NCBI GenBank assembly: GCA_020053615.1
Contig: JAGVMW010000132.1
Span: forward strand, 1 to 9,718
Origin: an archaeon
GTDB taxonomy: Archaea; Nanobdellota; Nanobdellia; Woesearchaeales; GW2011-AR9
Direction of reading: 5' to 3'
Length of the DNA: 9,718 nucleotides
This document shows positions 6,312-9,718 of this stretch, piece after piece (the first letter of the stretch is position 1; each line of letters opens with the position of its first letter). Under the pieces are notes generated by a model that had not been told where the DNA came from, did no database searches, and was given only the letters and a program-made list of their open reading frames with translations. A program made the position numbers and the translations under genes.

Positions 6312-6490
6312 AATCTTCTACTACTTAAGATTGGAGTATCAAGAAAGAATAAATCTGAGCTAAACCTACAAAAAATCTTTAAGCTTTTGCTGACCTGACA
6401 GAGGGGATAGATTTTTGTTAAAGGTTTTGACATCATTTCTGTTTCACTAAATCAACAATCACGTCTAGTTTATTAATCTTATTTGTGATT
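6312..6490. other. Non-coding stretch upstream of the LAGLIDADG gene
   Basis: No plausible gene was found here on either strand. It is AT-rich and holds one clear inverted repeat, CAATCAC (6456-6462) with GTGATTG (6485-6491), a 7-bp stem with a 22-nt AT-rich loop. It abuts the GC-rich hairpin that starts at 6491. No convincing TATA box for the endonuclease gene was identified. Confidence 0.5.
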
Positions 6491-6531
6491 GGCCGGCGTA
6501 GTGACTATTTTAGGAAAATTACCCCGCCGCC
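6491..6531 (+). ncRNA. GC-rich acceptor-stem-like hairpin (candidate RNA or tRNA relic)
   Basis: GGCCGGCG (6491-6498) pairs with CGCCGCC (6525-6531) as seven base pairs with one bulged C. A discriminator-like A and then CTTTCTTT follow, as at a tRNA gene end. Inside, ATTTT (6507-6511) pairs with AAAAT (6515-6519) around AGG. There is no recognisable D or T arm, so it is not a functional tRNA by itself. Such a GC-rich island in AT-rich DNA may be a structured RNA, a relic acceptor stem or part of an insertion end. The strand is chosen by resemblance only. Confidence 0.35.
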
Positions 6532-6540
6532 ACTTTCTTT
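6527..6540 (+). repeat. Near-copy of the tRNA-Met 3' end (direct repeat)
   Basis: CCGCCACTTTCTTT matches 5614-5627 (CCGCCACTTTTTTT) at 13 of 14 positions, in the same orientation. The pair brackets the LAGLIDADG gene and its 240-bp leader. A displaced tRNA 3' end at the far edge of an insertion is the usual footprint of site-specific integration into a tRNA gene, but the repeat is short. Confidence 0.45.
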
Positions 6541-6549
6541 CACCAAATA

Positions 6550-6557
6550 TTTATAAA
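6550..6557 (+). promoter_or_regulatory. TATA box of the 117-residue ORF
   Basis: TTTATAAA is centred about 27 bp before the ATG at 6580 but only 17 bp before the ATG at 6571. This supports a leaderless mRNA starting at 6580. Confidence 0.55.
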
Positions 6558-6579
6558 ATAAGCTTTCTTAATGATAAAA

Positions 6580-6933
6580 ATGGTCAAAACTTACCCTGGA
6601 AATGATTATCGCAATTTTGTAAGTAATGGTTATGATAAAGATGTTCTACAAGAATTATTTGAACAATTTACGTGTTTAGGGTCGGAAAGTTCTTGGAATG
6701 ACAGTGGTGTCCGTCCAGGTGAAATTAATTTTCAATATGAAATTGTGTCACCTAATAACAATACTTTAATAGTATATGACCGTTTAAATAAAGATAGAGT
6801 GATAGTTACTTCCACTGGATTAAAACCTTTTACTAGAATTTTAGAGAAAGAGATTAGTGACCGTTGTTTGGGTTTTGATTATGATACGTATCAATCCCTC
6901 CAGCATGCTTTAGAGAAAAGCAGAGATAAGTGA
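6580..6933 (+). CDS. Unrecognised small acidic protein
   Basis: I do not recognise this 117-residue protein (120 if the ATG at 6571 is used). The start at 6580 is preferred because of the TATA box spacing; there is no Shine-Dalgarno site. It has no signal peptide or membrane segment. The middle alternates strands (INFQYEIVSPNNNTLIVYDR, then RVIVTSTGLKPFTRIL). The ends are helical (KDVLQELFEQF and DTYQSLQHALEKSRDK), which suggests a small alpha/beta cytoplasmic domain. Two cysteines (CLGSES and RCLGFD) are not arranged as a metal site. It stands alone between the tRNA-like hairpin and tRNA-Ser, with its own promoter. Reasonable composition and a well-placed promoter argue that it is real. Confidence 0.65.
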   Translation: MVKTYPGNDYRNFVSNGYDKDVLQELFEQFTCLGSESSWNDSGVRPGEINFQYEIVSPNNNTLIVYDRLNKDRVIVTSTGLKPFTRILEKEISDRCLGFDYDTYQSLQHALEKSRDK

Positions 6934-6949
6934 GTTCTTTAGCTCAAAT

Positions 6950-6957
6950 TTTATAAA
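6950..6957 (+). promoter_or_regulatory. TATA box of the tRNA-Ser gene
   Basis: TTTATAAA is centred about 29 bp before the tRNA 5' end at 6983, the same spacing as at tRNA-Met. Confidence 0.7.
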
Positions 6958-7012
6958 TAGCCCTCAACTTTCTACTACTCAAGCCAGCGTGGCACAACCC
7001 GGTACTGCGCAA

Positions 7013-7032
7013 ATCTTCAATGAAGAGCGTAA
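7013..7032 (+). other. tRNA-Ser intron 1, 20 nt, position 29/30
   Basis: The central helix is GCGC (7007-7010) with GCGT (7027-7030), including one G-U. The 3-nt bulges are AAA (7011-7013) and AAG (7031-7033), each cut after its second base. The internal helix TCTTC (7014-7018) with GAAGA (7022-7026) closes a 3-nt loop. Removal converts the unpaired CAAAT into CAAGC, which pairs perfectly with GCTTG at 7059-7063. Confidence 0.87.
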
Positions 7033-7040
7033 GCCTGGAA

Positions 7041-7057
7041 TACAGGAAAGTACTGCG
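7041..7057 (+). other. tRNA-Ser intron 2, 17 nt, position 37/38
   Basis: The boundaries follow from the need for a 7-nt loop closing CAAGC/GCTTG. The splice motif is degenerate. Position 7035 pairs with 7055 and 7037 with 7053, but there is a U-U and a G-A in between, and the internal helix has only 2-3 bp. The last 8 nt (7050-7057) repeat exon bases 7002-7009 exactly (GTACTGCG). Shifting the cut by a base or two cannot be excluded. Confidence 0.68.
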
Positions 7058-7089
7058 AGCTTGTTCCCGCAAGGGTATCCCGGTTCAAA

Positions 7090-7110
7090 TGCAAAGAAAA
7101 CTGCTGAATT
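7090..7110 (+). other. tRNA-Ser intron 3, 21 nt, T loop 59/60
   Basis: The central helix is perfect: TTCA (7084-7087) with TGAA (7105-7108). The bulges are 7088-7090 and 7109-7111, cut after the second base. The internal helix GCA (7091-7093) with TGC (7102-7104) closes an 8-nt loop. Removal restores TTCAAAT on the CCCGG/CCGGG stem. It occupies the same site as intron 2 of tRNA-Met. Confidence 0.9.
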
Positions 7111-7125
7111 TCCGGGCGCTGGCGC

Positions 7126-7132
7126 TTTTTTT
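7126..7132 (+). terminator. T-run terminator of tRNA-Ser
   Basis: Seven T residues begin 2 nt after G73, the same arrangement as at tRNA-Met. The run overlaps the stop codon of the convergent minus-strand gene. Confidence 0.7.
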
Positions 7133-7505
7133 ATTTCGTTGACGAATAAACTCCGGTTACAATATAATCCGTATCAGCTCTCCATGGCCAGGTCCAATAC
7201 TTTTCAGAATAGTCGATTTTAACTTTAGTCATAGAATCTAATGCTTGTTTTACTTTACCGTCAATGACATCATCATCAACGCTGAATTCCCACGTTCTTC
7301 CTGTTGTTGAACTTTCACTTGCCTGTCCTTCCATTGCCATAGTTCCTTCATTTGTTTTCAGGACAAATCCTCTAGTAGAATATTTGTTGATTACACCAAC
7401 TCTAGAACCACCAGAATACTCACAAGTGTTCAAACAATGTCCGAAACCAAGCCCCATGGCTAAAATAACCACCCCACCAGCTAAAAAGCCTAAACTATTT
7501 CTCAT
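7131..7505 (-). CDS. Small membrane-anchored or secreted protein, uncharacterised
   Basis: The 124-residue protein starts with a hydrophobic segment (LGFLAGGVVILAMGLGFG, 5-22), a signal anchor or signal peptide. C24 and C28 follow without a clean lipobox. The body (about 31-120) contains YSGGSRVGVINKYSTRGFVL, then KTNEGTMAMEG and TWEFSV, ending in YIVTGVY. This pattern recurs in small uncharacterised bacterial proteins of the form YSdGxRVGxIxKfSxKGxxxKTxEGexxxxG, probably a small beta-barrel domain. The function is unknown. The start is fixed by GGAGGG at 7512-7517. It lies 18 bp after the preceding 163-residue gene, so the two probably share a transcript and a cell-surface location. Confidence 0.75.
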   Translation of the reverse strand: MRNSLGFLAGGVVILAMGLGFGHCLNTCEYSGGSRVGVINKYSTRGFVLKTNEGTMAMEGQASESSTTGRTWEFSVDDDVIDGKVKQALDSMTKVKIDYSEKYWTWPWRADTDYIVTGVYSSTK

Positions 7506-7511
7506 TTTATT

Positions 7512-7517
7512 CCCTCC
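7512..7517 (-). promoter_or_regulatory. Strong Shine-Dalgarno site
   Basis: GGAGGG on the minus strand lies 6 nt before the ATG at 7505. It sits in the 18-bp gap after the upstream gene, as expected for internal translation of an operon mRNA. Confidence 0.7.
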
Positions 7518-7523
7518 AAAAAA

Positions 7524-8015
7524 TTATTTCCACGCCTCTTCCTCGATTATCGCTTCGCTTAATTCCTGACAGAAAATCGAATTAGTGCTTTTTCCTTTCT
7601 TCTTATGACAACGTTCACGATATAAGTCCAACAATTTAGCAGTTTTATATTCCGCAGAAGGTTTATGCTTGATAACATCAAAACTTGCATCCAGCTTCTG
7701 CAATTCTGAATTGGTGCTTACCACGTCAGTATATAATAATCCCAATCGGTCTTTAGTGCAGAAAGCATTATCAGCCAATTCATTAGTGCAGGTTCTGATG
7801 TAAAAATCTTTAGTAGCAGTCTCTTTTCTTAACTCTTCTTCCAACGAAGCTCTTCTCGAGGTATAAATAATCGCCATCAAAGAGCCGTTGTCAATAGTTA
7901 CAGTTGGCTTGGGTTTAGGTGCTTCTGTATCTACTTCTTTCTTTCGTTTAGCATAAGCATCTCCAACTAAAGCTAATGCAGTCGCTCCAATAATTGCATA
8001 GTATAATGGTTTCAT
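7524..8015 (-). CDS. Exported four-cysteine helical protein, uncharacterised
   Basis: I do not recognise this 163-residue protein. Residues 3-19 (PLYYAIIGATALALVGD) form a signal peptide or single anchor ending AYAKRKK, so the rest is probably outside the cytoplasm. A charged proline-rich linker (27-40) precedes a helical domain. That domain holds four cysteines in two pairs, C76-x9-C86 and C136-x12-C149, each within a predicted helical segment. They could form two disulfides joining helices. The start is set by AAAGGTGAT at 8022-8030. The gene has its own TATA candidate at 8051-8058 and precedes the 124-residue exported protein by 18 bp. No catalytic motif is visible. Confidence 0.75.
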   Translation of the reverse strand: MKPLYYAIIGATALALVGDAYAKRKKEVDTEAPKPKPTVTIDNGSLMAIIYTSRRASLEEELRKETATKDFYIRTCTNELADNAFCTKDRLGLLYTDVVSTNSELQKLDASFDVIKHKPSAEYKTAKLLDLYRERCHKKKGKSTNSIFCQELSEAIIEEEAWK

Positions 8016-8021
8016 GTTTGT

Positions 8022-8030
8022 ATCACCTTT
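8022..8030 (-). promoter_or_regulatory. Shine-Dalgarno site of the four-cysteine protein
   Basis: AAAGGTGAT on the minus strand, 6 nt before the ATG at 8015, is close to a full anti-16S complement and fixes that start. Confidence 0.65.
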
Positions 8031-8050
8031 GTAGAGTTTCCAACTATCGT

Positions 8051-8058
8051 TTTATAAA
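8051..8058 (-). promoter_or_regulatory. TATA box candidate before the four-cysteine protein
   Basis: A palindromic TTTATAAA lies 36-43 bp upstream of the ATG at 8015, right after the stop of the DUF483 gene. Transcription would begin near 8026-8030, close to the Shine-Dalgarno site. This suggests a sub-operon of the two exported proteins. The tight spacing to the ribosome site lowers confidence. Confidence 0.45.
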
Positions 8059-8060
8059 AA

Positions 8061-8726
8061 CTATTGTTCTGGAATAGACAGGTTCATAGAAATTACGAGC
8101 TGTTTTGCATATTCTGAATCAGCTTTGTTGATAACTTCAAAATACTTCTGCGCTAATTTGATGCTTTCCTCACATTCAGAACTACACGGAAAGTGCGATA
8201 ATAATACTGCATCTTTCTCACGTAGAGATAAGTTTGTCCAAGAATTAGTTGGAGATAATTCTAAGTTAGTATTGTTCTCATTGAAGTTCTGGCAGAAGAA
8301 TTCTATGCAGCATTGTGGGTATCCCAATAATCTTCCTAACTCGCCATGGTTATTAGTTAGTTCAGCATATGATGCAAATAACGCTTTCTTCTCATCTTTG
8401 GACAGATATACAAACCACATTCCTGGACGGGGATCGTTTTCGTCGATGCGTATTCCTTTATTAGAAAATATTTTATCTTTATCTTCCAATAGAACTTTGA
8501 ATTTAGATTTAATTAGAAATATCTTATTATCTTTACAAAATTCTTCTACTGCTGGTAATTCTGCTTCATAAAAACCATGCCTAACGACTTCTTTGGCATC
8601 GTTAAGCAGGAGAAGTACTTCTTGTGCTTTGGTTTTGGAGCCGAAGATGGGAGTTAGTTTGGGAATCATACCTCTTAGAAATGGCTTAATATTATAATAA
8701 TTGTGGTACTGGTTTAAGTTTATCAT
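8061..8726 (-). CDS. DUF483 family protein
   Basis: The 221-residue protein contains the DUF483 core. GMWFVYLSKDEKKALFASYA (102-121) leads into NNHGELGRLLGYPQCCIEFF (125-144), where H127, C139 and C140 are the family's signature LGYPxCC motif. C145, H178, C181 and C185 (SHFPCSSEC) follow. The clustered Cys and His residues suggest a metal site. DUF483 proteins are mainly archaeal and have no established function that I know. The N-terminal 95 residues are helical and less recognisable. The ATG overlaps the stop of the upstream gene by one base (TAATG), so translation is probably coupled to the 271-residue protein, implying a shared process. No promoter is seen between them. Confidence 0.8.
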   Translation of the reverse strand: MINLNQYHNYYNIKPFLRGMIPKLTPIFGSKTKAQEVLLLLNDAKEVVRHGFYEAELPAVEEFCKDNKIFLIKSKFKVLLEDKDKIFSNKGIRIDENDPRPGMWFVYLSKDEKKALFASYAELTNNHGELGRLLGYPQCCIEFFCQNFNENNTNLELSPTNSWTNLSLREKDAVLLSHFPCSSECEESIKLAQKYFEVINKADSEYAKQLVISMNLSIPEQ

Positions 8727-9541
8727 TAAAAATCTTTTACCACCCTCTCCGTTCCATCGGCTTCGAGAAAAACAACGCGATTGTCTTTAGGCACATTTTT
8801 CAACAGAGTTTCCAAGGTTAGGGGGTTACTGGTTCTAAAGGTGCATTGTGTTGCTTCCTTTCCATGGTACATTGACAAGAAGCCATCAATCATCTCATCC
8901 ACAGTAATGATACACCTCTTAGCTTGGTCAAAAAAACCGTAGGTGACTTTACCATGAATAGAAATAGCCGAATCTTCCGACATGGTGCCAAAGAGTATAC
9001 CCACGTCTCCATAAACTGTTAAGTTAGTGTACTTTAAGCGATGGAACCGATGTTCTTTTAAATCTCCTCTAATCTCCATCATTAACGGCTTTTCTCTAGT
9101 TAGAGGATAAATTTCATAATTAGGGTCAAATCCTCTCTTCTGATACCCCAATTCCTGCCCAAAAAAGCTCAACGCCTTTGAGTTTGGAGGAACGAGCACA
9201 AAATTATTTCCACCATGCACATAACTGTTTATAATTAATTGATTCAAGAAGATACCAGTCATCTTGGCATAAAATATTTCTCCCTCAAATCCGATGGTTG
9301 ACTGGAGAAATAAGTTAACTTTTTCCGGAGATAGGATATTGGTTATGCTGGCTAAGAGCCCAAGATGAGAACCATAATGCACTGCTGATTTATATTTCTT
9401 GAATAATCCGCTTAAAAAAGATATACCCTCTTTCACTTTCAGTTTTCCAAGCTCTTCAGATATATCTGGAACATAATCCCTAACAATTCCGTCAATTCCA
9501 GTTCCTTTCTGCAGTCTGATTTGAGCCATGTTTAAAATCAT
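8726..9541 (-). CDS. Unrecognised 271-residue protein coupled to DUF483
   Basis: I do not recognise the family. Residues 1-90 are mostly helical (VPDISEELGKLKVKEGISFL, KVNLFLQSTI). Residues 95-200 contain glycine-bearing strands: LNQLIINSYVHGGNNFVLVP, LTVYGDVGILFG, SAISIHGKVTYGFF. The repeated turns around 172-203 suggest a beta-rich, possibly beta-solenoid or barrel, domain. The C-terminus is helical, with CTFRTSNPLTLETLL. There is no signal peptide. The ATG at 9541 has a weak GTGG 6 nt upstream; an in-frame ATG at 9529 is an alternative. It follows the 30-residue ORF by 12 bp and overlaps the DUF483 start, so the three are probably one transcript. Its function may relate to the putative metal-binding DUF483 partner. 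Confidence 0.75.
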   Translation of the reverse strand: MILNMAQIRLQKGTGIDGIVRDYVPDISEELGKLKVKEGISFLSGLFKKYKSAVHYGSHLGLLASITNILSPEKVNLFLQSTIGFEGEIFYAKMTGIFLNQLIINSYVHGGNNFVLVPPNSKALSFFGQELGYQKRGFDPNYEIYPLTREKPLMMEIRGDLKEHRFHRLKYTNLTVYGDVGILFGTMSEDSAISIHGKVTYGFFDQAKRCIITVDEMIDGFLSMYHGKEATQCTFRTSNPLTLETLLKNVPKDNRVVFLEADGTERVVKDF

Positions 9542-9553
9542 CTAATCCACGTA

Positions 9554-9646
9554 TTAATCCGCAAAGTTAAAAGTTATTATCTCTTTTCCGTCTGAACTAG
9601 TGTAGATTATATCATTATCACTCTTTTTAATCTTCGGCATACGCAT
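9554..9646 (-). CDS. 30-residue small ORF
   Basis: The small ORF starts MRMPKIKKSDND and ends EIITFNFAD before TAA. It has GGAGATGAT 5-10 nt upstream of the ATG at 9646 (a second ATG lies two codons in). It sits in an operon position, 2 bp after one candidate upstream stop and 12 bp before the 271-residue gene. A basic start followed by a strand-like segment (DIIYTSSDGKEIITFNFAD) looks protein-like. No family is recognised. The ribosome site and tight spacing are the main support. Confidence 0.5.
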   Translation of the reverse strand: MRMPKIKKSDNDIIYTSSDGKEIITFNFAD

Positions 9647-9648
9647 GT

Positions 9649-9717
9649 TTAATCATCTCCAAAAGTTGGAATCTCTCCCAAAATTCTAATTTTATCCCCG
9701 CTCTTTCTGCGGGTGTT
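9649..9717 (-). CDS. C-terminal end of a minus-strand gene (partial, frame uncertain)
   Basis: The frame entering from 9717 reads KSGDKIRILGEIPTFGDD and stops at 9649-9651, with the small ORF's ribosome site inside its last codons, as in compact operons. A second frame entering from 9716 also stays open and ends at 9627-9629 (IKLEFWERFQLLEMIKHAYA then ED), overlapping the small ORF. Either could be the real upstream gene and the window edge prevents a decision. A CCCGC/GCGGG stem (9697-9701 with 9709-9713) lies inside both. Confidence 0.4.
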   Translation of the reverse strand, partial: NTRRKSGDKIRILGEIPTFGDD

Positions 9718-9718
9718 C

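Larger units (their letters stand above)
6983..7124 (+). tRNA. tRNA-Ser(GGA), three introns
   Basis: GCCAGCG (6983-6989) pairs perfectly with CGCTGGC (7117-7123). G73 at 7124 is the expected serine discriminator, and CCA is not encoded. The D stem is GCA (6992-6994) with TGC (7006-7008). Removing 7013-7032, 7041-7057 and 7090-7110 leaves 84 nt. The spliced anticodon stem is CAAGC (7010-7012 plus 7033-7034) with GCTTG (7059-7063). The loop is CTGGAA plus A38, anticodon GGA at 7037-7039. The long variable arm (7064-7078) has a CCC/GGG stem on a GCAA loop, as class II tRNAs should. The T arm is CCCGG-TTCAAA/T-CCGGG. Read unspliced, no sensible anticodon stem forms. Introns 1 and 3 are clear; intron 2 has a degenerate motif. 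Confidence 0.9.

Noticed and set aside
7010..7022. Apparent anticodon TCA (selenocysteine/opal) or CAA (Leu) in the unspliced serine gene, within CTTCAA.
   Set aside because: Neither reading forms an anticodon stem with 7059-7063. These bases lie in a 20-nt intron whose removal gives a perfect CAAGC/GCTTG stem and GGA. G73 also fits serine.
6989..7222. 77-codon open frame on the plus strand over tRNA-Ser.
   Set aside because: It runs through the tRNA and its terminator and then antisense to the exported protein gene. It is an accidental frame.
8125..8571. 148-codon open frame on the plus strand, antisense to DUF483.
   Set aside because: It has no promoter or ribosome site and lies entirely opposite a gene with a recognised family motif.
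9697..9713. CCCGC/GCGGG hairpin as a terminator.
   Set aside because: It lies inside the open frames of the partial upstream gene and is not followed by a T-run on either strand.

Overview
The window reads as part of an archaeal chromosome. AT-rich TTTATAAA-type TATA boxes lie about 27-30 bp upstream of tRNA 5' ends and of some start codons, which implies leaderless mRNAs. The tRNA genes carry bulge-helix-bulge introns and encode no CCA. One gene belongs to DUF483, a mostly archaeal family. Short intergenic gaps, tiny membrane or secreted proteins and an accessory-gene flavour would fit a small-genome (DPANN-like) archaeon, but that assignment is an inference.

Left part (1-4560): a probable C-terminal end of an upstream gene, a 129-bp nested palindrome, a YprB-like RNase H-fold nuclease (minus), a RhuM-family protein, a radical SAM protein with a B12-binding-like N-terminus, and a convergent NrtR-like Nudix/winged-helix protein whose Nudix catalytic residues are replaced. 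The NrtR-like gene is divergent from a HIT-family hydrolase across a 65-bp gap holding one palindromic TATA box.

Middle (4561-7132): a ribbon-helix-helix/UPF0175-like antitoxin plus DUF3368/PIN toxin pair with a likely autoregulatory operator. Then come two unusual tRNA genes about 1.4 kb apart. A tRNA-Met(CAU) carries two introns, at 37/38 and in the T loop at 59/60. A tRNA-Ser(GGA) carries three, at 29/30, 37/38 and 59/60. Without removing all of them the tRNA-Ser cannot be folded and its anticodon is misread. Between the two tRNAs are a free-standing LAGLIDADG endonuclease ending on the tRNA-Met terminator, a 14-bp near-copy of the tRNA-Met 3' end, a GC-rich acceptor-stem-like hairpin, and an unrecognised 117-residue protein. 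This resembles a small mobile insertion at a tRNA 3' end.

Right part (7131-9718): a minus-strand run that may form one or two operons. In transcription order it has a partial CDS at the window edge, a 30-residue small ORF, an unrecognised 271-residue protein, a DUF483 protein translationally coupled to it (TAATG), then two small exported or membrane-anchored proteins with strong Shine-Dalgarno sites. The last of these ends in the tRNA-Ser terminator.

All tRNA and intron boundaries were derived by hand folding. Family names rest on recognised motifs, not on database searches.
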